From Erpobdella octoculata (Eukaryota > Annelida > Clitellata > Hirudinida > Erpobdellidae): a DNA stretch of 64,000 nt. The stretch is taken from the NCBI GenBank assembly GCA_963978895.1, contig OZ022244.1:5879766-5943765 (forward strand). Direction: 5' to 3'. The notes beneath the pieces were generated by a model, which searched no databases, was not told the DNA's origin, and worked only from the letters and a program-made list of their open reading frames with translations. Position 1 is the first letter of the stretch. The number at the start of each line of letters is the position of its first letter. The translations under genes were made by a program, and so were the position numbers. Below, in pieces: positions 46,191 to 57,284 of this stretch.

Positions 46191-48017
46191 CCCAATTGTG
46201 CCTGAGATCTTAGATTTTTTAAATTTTTTGATATTATGTTGGTTTAGTGCTCAAAATAAGATATCTGAAATTAAAAATTAAAAATAATGCACTTTTTTTT
46301 TTAGTTTTGAATGATCGTCCCATTTTTTGGGACGCTAGGCACGGGAGGGTAGGTGTCCTTTCATTAGCTGAAAATGTACTGTAGTGGCATTATTTGCTGC
46401 AAAACACAAAAGTAAACAATTGATATTTTTTAATAACAAAATATTATTATATAATAAGTCAAAAATATATAAAAATGGTTAATTTTTCAGTTAATTACTG
46501 ACTTTTACAAGCAATAATACACATAAAACATGAAAAAATAAAAGTTTCGAACTGTTTAATAATTGTTGCTGTCGTGATAATGATATGAAGCAAAACACCA
46601 CACATGAAGTCCTACATTACATTTGTTACATACATGTGTAACTTTTTTTCCACATTCTGCGCATCGTCGTTGGGTGCCTCCTTGAGCAATAATGTGATTT
46701 TGGCCATCGTATCGAACTTCTGGAAGCACTCGGTGATTCATACTTCTAGCACGACCAGGTGCACGACTAACAGTTAATCTATTAATTCCATACTGACGAA
46801 AATAGGATGCAGTCACAGAACGCCTAAACTGAAGCTGATCCATCGGTGATGCTTTGTATCCCTCCGTCATGCGATAAAGCAGCCAAGCATTCTGCATGGC
46901 AACATCAGCACAGTTAGAAAAGAAAGGCCACCACCATTTTTTAAACGAATGCTTATTCTATATGCTGCAATATTCTGGTCAATGCTATGATCTCTTTGTC
47001 AAAGAACAACTCAAACAATGCAACAGGAGTCAAGTCAAGTTTGTCATAACGATTGGGAAAAGTTGTGGGTTCGTGACGATCTAATCGTGGCAAGTCTTTT
47101 TTTATCCACTTTCGCGCAATGGGAGTAGGATAAGTTTTTTGTTTCCTTGATTTTTTAGCTGGTGGAGGCACCTGTGCTTCAGATTCTGAGCTCTTGACAT
47201 TCCCGAACGTACCAAGGTTCTCAAAGGTTTTAACCGTTGCCGTTCGTTGATTCAGCTACGAAATGTTTTCGAGACAGGTTATCGTAGTTACCACCATCAT
47301 CTTCATCACCGCTATCTCCGTCACTACAATTTGCATCAACAGGAGTTCCAATGTAGATATTAGCTTGAACTGCCTGTTGAAGTAAATCATCATCAGATTC
47401 CAACATGAATAAAACTTCATGCAACTTAAATCGATGTTGGGATGTTGAAGCAGACCTATAATATAAATATAAATAATAATAACTATTAAATGTAATTTAT
47501 AAAATGCATATTGATAAAGTACAAGTTGAAAATTAAAATAAGGTAATTATATCAACAATAAAACTATATGACCTCGGTAAATCAATTATAACTATTATAT
47601 GTCTCTTGAGCAAATTACACCCCCCTCTCGTGCCTAGCGTCCCAAAAAATGGGACGCTAGTAAATAGTGAAATTTGCTAAAACCGTACATTTAGAAAAAA
47701 AACAAAAAATACCGATTTCTTTTTTAGATAGAAATAAACAAAGTTACATAATCATATTTTCAAAAAAATAATATTAATTTAGCAATCTTACCTTGAATGA
47801 GAGTCCATTTCGAAAAAGCAAATTTTACGGAACATGCGAAAACAACAGCAAATAAATTTTCAAAAGACTATTTTTAAACGTCAAAGACTACGAATACGTT
47901 TAGATATAAACCAACCTATCAAAATGAGCTACTTTTTTAATTAATATAACCACTATTTTAAAAATTACAATTATTCAAAGAGATGTACCACTTTTTGGGA
48001 CGCTAGGCACTAATGGG
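46191..48017 (-). mobile_element. piggyBac-type transposon, internally deleted
   Basis: 1,827 bp flanked by TTAA at 46187-46190 and 48018-48021, the canonical piggyBac target. The ends read CCCAATTGTGCCTGAG (left) and CCCATTAGTGCCTAGC (right, complement). A second inverted pair containing GTCCCA-T(n)-GGGACGCTAGGCAC lies at about 46317-46345 and 47620-47661. The transposase gene is on the minus strand. Confidence 0.9.
46556..47424 (-). pseudogene. piggyBac transposase lacking its catalytic core
   Basis: 47424-47230 is an acidic N-terminus (CSDGDSGDEDDG). 47171-46953 has the family N-terminal block (NRYDKLDLTPVALFELFFDK). It then passes directly to DQNIAAYRIS and KKWWWPFFSNCADVAMQNAW, which in intact proteins lie after the DDD catalytic region. 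The C-terminal cysteine-rich domain (RCAECGKKVTHVCNKCNVGL then HVWCFASYH, 46650-46570) is intact. About 250-300 residues containing the catalytic Asp residues are missing. Confidence 0.9.
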
Positions 48018-48657
48018 TTAAAACAGACTGGTTCAGAGGAACCACAGAAGTAGTTTGTATGAATAATCTACTTTGTGATCTAGTGCTGGGAAATGTCGAG
48101 GGGGTAAGAAGGTCAAATGCGATGGCTGTAGGGAAACGTATTTGTCGGCAACCACAGAAACCCAATCATGACTTCGACAACAAACAGAGTAATAATCGGG
48201 CAAATTATACCAAAAGGTCTGCCAACTCGGATTTGCATCAAAGCAAGAAAAAGAACACATGTGATACTTCAAAACTGGGAAATAAAGTTGAGGCAAAAAT
48301 TCGAGCTTTGAATCTGCCAAAGGAAAGACCAAAGCTAAGTCTCCTGTCAAAAAACAAATTGCGAGAAGAAATTGAAAAAAATAGTTTGAGATCATCAATC
48401 TTTGGAGATGCTCGCCCAGTCGACACATCTCACAGAGATCAAGAAATTGAAAGAAGGCTTAAAGAAAATTCATGCGATCAAGGAAGTGCTTGTAAACCGA
48501 AATTTATGAGCAGTCTTAAAAACACCAAGTGTTTGCTTTCGAAGAAGGGAGATATGTACGATGAAGATGGCTCATCTTACGTAAATTTGTGTAAATAGCT
48601 TATTTTATTATCTCTTATCATGTTAATTTGTGTATATGTATATGTATATATGCGTTT

Positions 48658-48659
<2 letters not shown>

Positions 48660-48743
<84 letters not shown>
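48660..48743. repeat. (TA)n tract
   Basis: TA run between the gypsy interior and the L2-like element. Confidence 0.96.
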
Positions 48744-50186
48744 CTGTATTCTGTACCTCTGACCCTGGTAACTTTCGCCCCATTTCCAACCTTTCTACCA
48801 TCTCCAAAATCATTGAACGTGCCGCTCTAAAGCAACTCCAACCGCATATTACTTCCAACCCTAATTACTCTCCTTTCCAATCAGCGTACCGTTGCACCTT
48901 TTCCACTGAAACTGCTTTACTACACATCTTTGATCATGTCTTCCACTCTTGCGGCTCAAAAGAAGCCACTATGATTGCTGGACTTGACCTGTCTGCTGCC
49001 TTCGACACCATTGATCATCCCATCCTACTTCAACGACTAAAAGATGACTTCGGCATCGACGGCTTAGCCCTCTCCTGGTTAGCATCTTATCTCACTGGTC
49101 GCTCACAATTTGTTAAACTCGGAGATCACTCATCTCCTACTGTTCAGCTCACCCATGGTGTTCCTCAGGGCTCCGTCCTAGGGCCACTCCTTTTTACCTC
49201 CTATATATCTCCTATAGCCGATTTATTATCCTCCCACAATGTTGCTTACCACCAGTACGCCGATGACACACAGCTCTTCATACCCATCAGCCCCAAAGAT
49301 CCCACTGACCTTTCTTCCAGAATCAATAGACTCACTTCATGCATACAGGCTGTAGAAACATGGTTCCTACATAACAATCTCCAGTTCAACACATCAAAAA
49401 CCGAAGTATCCATCTTAGGCTCACATCATCTTATCAATTCGCTCTCTCATATCAAATCAATCAATCTTGACCATGATCTCGTTCATCTTTCACCATCCCT
49501 GAAAATACTTGGCGTCACTATGGATAATAAACTAACATTTTCTAATTACATCACTAGCGTCATCAAGTCTTGCAACCATCACCTGAGGGCCATACGCCAC
49601 ATCAGGCCATTTCTCACTATGGAGCTGGCTTCTACGCTTGTACGTTGCCTTCTCCTGTCTAGAATTGACTATTGCAATTCTCTCCTCTACAACATAACAC
49701 AACAACAGTGCGCGCGACTTCAGCGGACCTTGAATAGGGCAGCCAGAATCGTCCTGAACGTCGATACTTCAAAAGGCACACGTCATCAATCCTCCGTCAA
49801 TAATCTCATCCGTCTTCACTGGTTGCCCATAACTCACCGCATTTCGTTCAAGATCGCTCTCCTCACTCACAAAACACTCACTACTTCATCACCCCCATAT
49901 CTTCGCACCCTACTCAAAATCCGGATAACTGGCAGATGTCTCCGCTCTTCTGCAGCTCCTCTCCTCCAGCAACATCACACCTCCAACAATATTTCAACGC
50001 GTGCCTTCCGTCATGCAGCGCCGTGTGTGTGGAATTCGCTACCTCCAGACATAAGGGCCACTGTGTCTACGGAACTCTTCAAAAAGAAACTAAAAACTTA
50101 TTATTTTAAAATATTCTCGGGGACTTTTCGAAAGCGCCTCAGTTAATCTGGCGCTATATAAAAACACTTATTATTATTATTATTAT
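48744..50186 (+). mobile_element. 5'-truncated L2/CR1-like non-LTR retrotransposon
   Basis: It begins in mid-RT and ends GGCGCTATATAAAAACACTT then (ATT)n, a 3' tail typical of L2-like elements. It has no endonuclease (5' truncation), as expected of incomplete target-primed insertion. It lies inside the gypsy element. Confidence 0.85.
48745..50146 (+). CDS. Reverse transcriptase of the L2-like element (N-terminally truncated, otherwise open)
   Basis: About 465 residues stay open: [59 protein letters not shown] (YADD), then the C-terminal region with [23 protein letters not shown] and a terminal [15 protein letters not shown]...R and the final LK..LF block are typical of L2/CR1-type ORF2. The first ~35 residues of the track-length frame come from TA repeat and are not part of the protein. 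The frame is intact but headless, so it cannot act alone. Confidence 0.88.
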
Positions 50187-50492
<306 letters not shown>

Positions 50493-50775
50493 TGTAACCT
50501 CAGTGAAGTTGGGGAAGTAGAATTAGCCGGCTCGTGAGATCTAGATTTAGAATTTTAGAGAATAGACTCTGTAGATAAACAAGTTGACAAAAGTTAACTA
50601 ATAGAATCAAAAGAGTTGTCAGAATCAAGAGATTTCTGAAACGTGAGATATAACTAGATTGAGCAGCCCGAAAGAAGTACTGAGCCGGAATTATAATTCG
50701 AGAAATATTGTGCTATAAATAACTTCAAGCTTTAACGTTACGAATCGCTAGAAAGCACACTCGTCTACGTTTACA
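50493..50775 (+). repeat. 3' LTR of the tRNA-Trp gypsy element (283 bp)
   Basis: TGTAACCTCAGTG...CTACGTTTACA, TG...CA termini. The part from 50553 matches the truncated 5' LTR. Confidence 0.88.
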
Positions 50776-50922
50776 AACAGTTCTTTAGACTTTTTTAAGG
50801 CAATCATGTTCAATCATTGTACCACTGAGTTCTACTTTATCAGTAATTTCATCTGCCAACAAGTTCAAACTTATATTAAGAAGTCCATGCTAGAACCAAT
50901 TAATTGAATTAATTTGTTTTCT

Positions 50923-51165
50923 TTATTGTACATGAGCTGCATTTTCTGATTTGCATACTATCTCTATTGCTTTTGCAAAAGATAACTCATTGTCAAAACG
51001 GAACAGAGCTCGGAGGACCGCTTCATTGTTGACGGAACAGATGAATCTGGTCCTCATTGCTTCGTCTTGTGGATTATCGATGGAAGCGAAATCACAAGTT
51101 GTCGCTGCTTGACGAATTCTTGCCGCCAACTGGTTGATGTCGAATGTGCTAATTGTTGTGTCTTT
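50923..51165 (-). pseudogene. Gypsy gag fragment
   Basis: The minus strand reads DINQLAARIRQAATTCDF, MRTRFICSVNNEAVLRALF and FAKAIEIVCKSENAA, the capsid C-terminal pattern of Ty3/gypsy gag (L.dRfv.Gl..e.....Ll....l.f..Ai..a...E). It does not belong to the tRNA-Trp element. Confidence 0.75.
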
Positions 51166-51329
51166 CAAATATTTTATTCTTTCAAAACACAATATAAATA
51201 ACAAGAAACATGTAATGAAAATACCGCGCAACTGGCTAAACATCAACAGAACTTTCTCGCAACAACTCGGTAGCTAGCTCGGAAGGCGCACCTGAGTATA
51301 CCTAGAGTGTCTCGTCACAACAATATGAC

Positions 51330-52027
51330 TTTTTAGAATTTAATTGAAGGCAACTCGACTTTATCCACCGATCGATGTCGTCTACACAGGTCGACACTAG
51401 AGACGAGAGCTCAGCAGCACGATTGGGTTTGCAGTAACCGTAAACTTGAGTGTCATCTGCGTAAAATGAGCCTGCAGCCCATGACTGGCTATAATGTTAT
51501 TAAGGTCAGAGATATACAAAAAGAAAAGGATTGGACCTAAAACAGATCTCTGAAGGATGCGCATAACATAGGAATTGAGAGAGATGATGAGTCGCCGACC
51601 TTGACCCGAAACACCCTACTACTCAAATAGGACTTCAGCCAGTTTAACGCAGGTCCTCTCAGGCCAAATGAGGCATGAAGTTTCTAAAGAAGTATCTCGT
51701 GGTCAACAGTATCAAACGCCGAAGAGAGGTCAAGTAGAGCAAGAAGCGTGAATTTTCCGTGGTCAGCTGCGCCCAGGACATCAAAGAACACTTTGATGAC
51801 GGCAGTTTCTATGGAATGGTATTGGCGATATGCGGATTGGTTCGTAGGGTAGAGATTTTTTTATAGATAATTTGTGATTCTGTTAAAAATAATTCGTTCG
51901 AGAAGCTTGGAGATTGTTGATAAGTTAGATATGGGGCGATATGAATTGGTATCTCCGTTATCAAGATTAGGTTTCTTGAGTATGGGGGTAATGTAGGATG
52001 ACTTAAAAGGCAAAGGCAAGGCAACAT
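51330..52027 (-). pseudogene. Degraded CR1/L2-like reverse transcriptase
   Basis: In order on the minus strand: [58 protein letters not shown] and FADDTQVYGYCKPNRA. Several stops and frameshifts. No endonuclease or tail identified. Confidence 0.8.
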
Positions 52028-52231
52028 ACCATCGGTAAAAAATTTGTTTTAAGCTTGTGCTAGAACTGGTCCGATGATGTGTACAGCTTTTTTAAAAAGC
52101 CACGTCGGTATAGGGTCAAGAAAACATTGTTTAATGAGACAATATTATTACTTACACAAATATCTTTGACTTTTGTAATTCTAAAAATTTGAATATCTCC
52201 GAAAAACAACGCAAGCAACAAAACACTAAAA

Positions 52232-52295
52232 CAGTGGTTCTCAACCTTTTTGGCACTTGGGCACACTTGAGGTTTCTGGAAGATCAGACGGCACA
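52232..52295 (+). other. hAT-like terminus
   Basis: CAGTGGTTCTCAACCTTTTT is a Charlie-type hAT inverted end, followed by GGCACTTGGGCACAC. It runs into the gypsy coding region at about 52300, where it truncates that element or is truncated by it. Confidence 0.55.
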
Positions 52296-55151
52296 CTATG
52301 GGCGCCGATTTATAAAAACAGGGAAAAGCCGCCAACGCATTTTGGTACCGTTTGGCGTGACTACTTCATATGTACGACTCAAAAGCTGGTTGGTGACTCT
52401 GGCCGGTCTCCATTTTTTTTTAAATGGTTCTAATGGCTGTAGGTAGACGTGATCTCCGTGTCTCAGTGGCCTGAGATCATGTTTATGTTGGTTCACGCGG
52501 TTGGCAATCTGGGAACGTTTCTCTTCACATTTGATATCAGAGGATCATGTTGACTGTGCTGAAGGCTGTAGCAAGGAGAATGTGGACGCATTGTTGTCTT
52601 CGTTCGTCGACCAAGTAGGCGATGTGCTGGACTTGCATTCATTCCTTCCGTGGGAGTATTTCTGAAATTTAGCAGTCCTAGGTATGGGTCTTCATGTGCG
52701 GCATGACACTTTCTAAGAATTTGCTTTGCAGATTTTACTGCCGCCTCTGCAGCCCCGTTTGCTTTGCTGTCCCTTGGACTGGTCACTTTGTGCCGGATAT
52801 TCCAACTTTTAGAGAATTTTTTGAAAATGGCAGAGCTGTATTGTGGTTCCCTATCGCTGATTACCACGTCTGGTATGCCATGTCGAGCGAAGTGATGTTT
52901 GAGCTTGGTGATGACTGATTCTGACAGGAAGTCAATTTCAAAGAATGAGCTATAGCAGTCAACAGTCACCAAATAGTCTCTGCCATGAATGGTGAATAGA
53001 TCTGTTCCAATTTTTTCCCATGGTCGATGACATGTTTCGTACATGAAGATGGTTTCCTGAGGAAGTCGGTCACTGTAGGTAGCACAAACGCTGCATGCTT
53101 CCACGAACTGTCGGATCTCGCTTGACATGCCTGGCCAAAATACCACATCTCGAGCTCTTCTAAGGCATGAATTTATTCCCAGATGGCCGCCATGGACGCG
53201 TTTTTTGATATCTTGTCTCATTGCAGTTGGCACAATTACAAGTTCTCCTCGTAGCAGGATGCCGTCCTGGAGGGAGAGTTCATCACGATAGCTGAAAACG
53301 GGCATGGCTTGTCACGGAATATCTGTCTTTGATTCCGGCCAACCTTTCATAATGATGTCTTTGACGATCTGTAGACTTGCGTCTTTGTCCGTCGCATTTC
53401 GTATTTCTGCCAGCCTGTCGTTATTTATTGCACAGAATGTCACGTTATTCACTGTCACTGTTTCTTTTTTTGAGTGGGTTTGCTTAAGTGGTGCTCGGGA
53501 CAGTGCATCTGCTAGCGTATATTTTTAGCTGGGCGGTATTCAAGAGTGTAATTGTATCGTTGAGTGCGTAGTAGCAGTCCTTGTAGACGTTTTGGTGCCT
53601 TAGAGAGTGGCTTGGTAACTATGGCTTCAAGTGGTTTGTGGTCTGTAACAACTCGTATGTTCGGTCGTCCGAATGTGTAGTGGTGAAACTTTTTAAGTCC
53701 AAAAACTACTGCCAACATTTCTCGTTCAATGTTTGCATGTCTTATTTCGGTGTCAGTTAGTGCGCGGCTAGCGTATGCTATTGGCCTTCCCTCCTGTGTG
53801 AGAACAGAACCCATTCCGTACTTGCATGAGTCGTTTTCTATCGTGATTTCTTTGGATGGATCATAGAAAGCTAGAACTGGAGTGTCTGTGATTGCAGACT
53901 TTATTTCTCTGAATGCTATCTCTTGTGTCTCAGACCAAATCCATGGAACGTCATTTTTCATGAGATTCCGGAGTGGCTCCGATGTTGCTGCTAGTCGAGG
54001 GAGAAATTTCCCCAGGTAGTTAACCATTCCCAAAAATCGACAAAGCTGTTCTGTGTTCTGGGGTGCCTTCATCTCAGTGATTGCAGTTTTTTTAGTGGGT
54101 CAGCTTCCAGTCCAGATGAGCTGATGTGGTGTCCCATAAAAGATATCTCTTTCATTCGCAGTTCAAATTTTTCCTTGTTGAGTTTGATTCCTGTTTCCCG
54201 ACATCGAGTCCGAAACTGTTCTAGGCATTTATCATGCTCCAGTTCTGTCTTTGCGTGTATGACCGTATCATCTGCAATACAAATAACACCTGGCAATCCA
54301 TCAAGTGCTTCAAGGAGCTTCATAGCAAAAATTTCTGACGACACTGACGTGCCAAAGGGCAGTCGCAACCATCTATATCTACCAAAACAGGTCTGGAATG
54401 TTGTGAGGGAGCTTGATTTTTTATCCAGTTGTACATGCCAGAAACCCGAAGCAAGATCCGCTTTAGAGAAAATTTGTGATCGACCCAATTCGTGTAGCAC
54501 GTCTTCTAATATGGGTAGTGTGAAATGTTCTCGCAGAAGTGCTTTATTTAGATGCATTGGATGAATGCATAGTCTAAGATTGCCGTCTTTCTTTAATGTT
54601 AATACAAACTGGCTGAACCATGGTGTAAGCCTGTTTACGGGAGCAATGATGCCCTGGGTCACCATTTTCTCTAGTTTTTCTTTGAGTTTTGGACGTATCT
54701 TTAGCTGGGTCCTACTTGCAGACATGATCACTGGAACGACGTCTGGTCTGGTTTGTAGCTGAACCTTTCCTTGGAATTTACCAAGTTTTCTATTAAAGAC
54801 ATCTTCAAAGTGGGCGATTATTGAATCTGATGATTTCACCTGGAGCACACGTTTCACATTCTCTTCACGTACCTGTATTAGTCTCATCTGTTTTGCTGCT
54901 GAATGTCCTATCAGAGGTGTTCGGTCCCCTTCCACAATGATGAATTCAACATTGTATTTCTTGTTTTTGGGATTGCGGAATATGGTTCGGCACTGACCCA
55001 TTGGCTGTAACACTGACCCGTTCCACATAGTCAGTTTCTTTTCTGTCGGTTCTATGTATGGTGCATATAGAGCTGGAAGGAGGTTAACGGATGCTCCCGT
55101 GTCAATTTGGAAGGTAACCAATTTCTTTCCGACTATCATTTCACATCGCAC
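52296..55151 (-). pseudogene. Pol of the standard gypsy element: PR, RT, RNase H, IN
   Basis: Protease: D17-T-G (FQIDTGASVNLL). RT: D231 (KADLASGFWHVQLDK), RLPFGTSVSSEIF and IADD at 292-295 (CIADDTVIHA). A frame change at 54069-54072 leads to RNase H (NDSCKYGMGSVL; REMLAVVFGLKKFHHYTFG), in which the usual catalytic D of CDAS is not obvious. After a ~200-base broken stretch, integrase (53305) has H38, H41, C71 and C74, D102, D151 in SDREPQ (usually DNGPQ) and E187. The last frame (52496-52296) is the C-terminal GDxVxL..L..KWRPA module. Confidence 0.88.
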
Positions 55152-55166
55152 TTCTGTTTTGTTGTG

Positions 55167-56060
55167 TCAGATCGTGTGAGGTGTGTCAACAGCATTCAGC
55201 CAGTCCCCTGAGTCATCAGATGTGTGTTTTTCGCCAATCCGGTTCACATGTCTTGTTTTGTTTTGGGTGGTTTCATTACTAGATTTGTTACATTTTTTCA
55301 GAAAAAGATTTAATTTTCCACAGTTGTTGCACCTCCTGCCCCAGACCGGGCACTGCTCTTTGATTAGTTGGTGTCTCAGACGACAGAATTTGCACTGTCT
55401 CATGTCCCTGGTTTGAGTCTCTACTCGTTTGTTATCGGGCGGTCTTTTTTCGGATGTTCGACTCTGCTTTGTCTCGATTTGGTTGATGTTTTCTGTGCGA
55501 TATGTTCGGCTCTGAGTAGCTGCATTCTCGGCAGCTCTGCATATTGCTATTGTTTTTTCAAGTGTGAGATTTCGTTCTCTCAGGAGTATCTGTTGAGTGT
55601 TACTGTCTCGGATGCCCAGAACAATTCTGTCCTTTAGTATTGAGTTGACGCAGGTTGCGCAATGGCCGCATGATTGGATCAATGAGCGTAAATCGTTGTG
55701 AAAAAGTTTGAATGGTTCACCTTTGTGCTGGTCACGTTTGTTGAAGACGTACCGTTCGTAGGTTTCATTGACTTCCCCAGTGGCAAAGTCATCAAATTTG
55801 GCGATGATTTCTTCAACTTCTCTGTCGTCTTCGTCAGTTTCGAATGCAAAACCGTTGTATGATTTCAACGCGTGGTCTCCAAGTGTGTGCAACAGTAGCG
55901 CAACTTGATACTGTCGAGGTCGAGTGTGTTGTTTCAAGTTTGTAATTATCGAGTAGTTTTTCCATTTCTGTTTAAAAGATCTCCAATTGTCCGCCAGGAT
56001 CGATGCATAATGGTTGTGGTGGACGTATTCTGGCAATTGGCGCCGCAGCTCTTTCTGCAT
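55167..56060 (-). CDS. Gag of the standard gypsy element
   Basis: 297 residues, open. A capsid-like region (SFKQKWKNYSIITNL; GDHALKSYNGF; RYVFNKRDQHKGEPFKLF; DRIVLGIRD...L.ER.LTLEKTIAICRAAE) is followed by two Cys clusters, CKFCRLRHQL and CNNCGKLNLFLKKC, the second a degenerate knuckle without the usual His. The pattern matches gag of K02A2.6/Mag-type elements. It ends 15 bases before the protease-RT frame. Confidence 0.82.
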   Translation of the reverse strand: MQKELRRQLPEYVHHNHYASILADNWRSFKQKWKNYSIITNLKQHTRPRQYQVALLLHTLGDHALKSYNGFAFETDEDDREVEEIIAKFDDFATGEVNETYERYVFNKRDQHKGEPFKLFHNDLRSLIQSCGHCATCVNSILKDRIVLGIRDSNTQQILLRERNLTLEKTIAICRAAENAATQSRTYRTENINQIETKQSRTSEKRPPDNKRVETQTRDMRQCKFCRLRHQLIKEQCPVWGRRCNNCGKLNLFLKKCNKSSNETTQNKTRHVNRIGEKHTSDDSGDWLNAVDTPHTI

Positions 56061-56160
56061 TATCGTTAATTTTTTGATGCAACGTGTACGATATCCAAAA
56101 TCCGTTTCTGTTCGTCGCTTTTGTTTTGCACGTGTGATTTTTTCCTTCTGAAATTATTCT

Positions 56161-56272
56161 AATTTACCGCTGCCACCATGTTTTGTAGCTCGTTATATTT
56201 ATCTCATTTTATGTTATATGATCGCTCTCTTATCGGTGTAGTAGAGTCTCGCTGACAATAAAATATAACCAC
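56161..56272 (-). repeat. Primer site and 5' LTR end of the standard gypsy element
   Basis: On the minus strand an LTR-like end (...GAGCTACAAAACA, at 56179) is followed by TGGTGGCAGCGGTAAATT (56178-56161). The outer LTR boundary is not certain; TGTGGTTATA at 56272 is one candidate. Confidence 0.45.
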
Positions 56273-56462
56273 AAAAAATCTTGTTTAAAACATTTTGTGT
56301 GGATAAATATTGTCTCATTCATGCAAGTTTGACTAATTAACAGGAACTGTTTGTACAAGTCATCGTAAAAGAGTGTTATTGTTTACGTCGAGTTATCTGT
56401 TCAGTCGTTGGCCTTTTATCGACCTTAAACAAACGTTACTAGCAAAAGTTCTGATTTAAACA

Positions 56463-57284
56463 ATGGCTGAAAGTCTTGAACAAATTCTAAGTTCAGTTAT
56501 GAAACAGGCCAACGAGAATACGAACTCGCTTGTCAAACAGCTAAATGAGAATATGGCAAAGACCATCAATCAAGTTAACGAGGGTATGTTTAAATTGATA
56601 GAGTCATTCACAACAAATATTCAATTGCTGTTATCCCACGTTACAAAAACCATGTCTGATACACTCAATGAGCTAACAAAGACCGTCGTGACCCGTTTCG
56701 AGATACTGGAACACTCTCTCCCGGCTCGGGTCCCTCAAACTGACATTGAGAAAATCAGATCAGCGATGTGGGACGTTGAAAAGGAGAGGATGGAAAAATT
56801 AAAACTTGTTAAAAATGTCATCATCTCCGGTCTTCCACATGAGCCTCAAATTAAGGATGAAAAACTTGTTCTAAATTTTTTTGAGCAAAACCTCACTCTA
56901 AAACCCAAGATTGAAAACGTTCGACGTCTTGGAAAGGATCCGGCCTCTTCTAAACTTCGCATCACCCTCTCAGACTCTGAAACAGTGGATGATCTGATTT
57001 CATCATCCCGTCTCCTTCGCACGTTTACTGATCCAAGTATAAGGAAAATCTACATAAACCGTGATTTGACACGACGAGAAGCTGAGGCTGCGTATCAGAG
57101 GAGATGCAAGATGAGATCAAGAGCTACCCAAGAAAATGCTCCTAAGACGACTTCAAAAACTCCCGATCTGCGGGATATTCAACGCCTCAAAAATTCATCG
57201 AGCCACTTGGGCTTTTACAAACGTAAGAAGTATAATAAGCAAACGAGAAGAACTTTCTTTATTTTTGGAGGTGAACGATATTGA
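56463..57284 (+). CDS. ORF1 of the CR1-group element
   Basis: The ATG at 56463 opens a 273-residue frame. Residues 1-85 are a coiled-coil-like Asn/Gln/Leu-rich helix (MKQANENTNSLVKQLNENM). Residues 115-200 (LVKNVIISGLPHEP...VRRLGKDPASSKLRITLSD) look like the RRM-type nucleic-acid-binding fold of non-LTR ORF1 proteins. Family role: binds element RNA. The last ~35 residues overlap the endonuclease frame and are probably beyond a frameshift. Confidence 0.75.
   Translation: MAESLEQILSSVMKQANENTNSLVKQLNENMAKTINQVNEGMFKLIESFTTNIQLLLSHVTKTMSDTLNELTKTVVTRFEILEHSLPARVPQTDIEKIRSAMWDVEKERMEKLKLVKNVIISGLPHEPQIKDEKLVLNFFEQNLTLKPKIENVRRLGKDPASSKLRITLSDSETVDDLISSSRLLRTFTDPSIRKIYINRDLTRREAEAAYQRRCKMRSRATQENAPKTTSKTPDLRDIQRLKNSSSHLGFYKRKKYNKQTRRTFFIFGGERY

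Larger units (their letters stand above)
46016..48598 (+). pseudogene. Retropepsin-like protease, split by piggyBac at 46191-48017
   Basis: Left part (46022-46190): RGFVNKKPVKVLRDTGCTAI, with the DTG active site, then a stop after MVKQ and VLIDGTVLVAPTATVKIN. Right part (48022 on): TGWFRGTTEVVCMNN then LLCDLVLGNVEGV, the C-terminal flap/LGN block. The remainder to 48598 is a basic, Lys/Asn-rich segment ending YVNLCK that I do not recognise; RT would be expected next but is absent. Confidence 0.8.
52296..56272 (-). mobile_element. Ty3/gypsy element, standard gene order, 3' end lost
   Basis: Minus-strand order is LTR remnant and primer site (56272-56161), gag (56060-55167), protease-RT (55151-54069), RNase H (54072-53512), integrase (53305-52296). 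This is the normal PR-RT-RH-IN order, in contrast to the element at 1-6322. A few frameshifts and a hAT end replacing the 3' LTR make it inactive. Confidence 0.88.
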
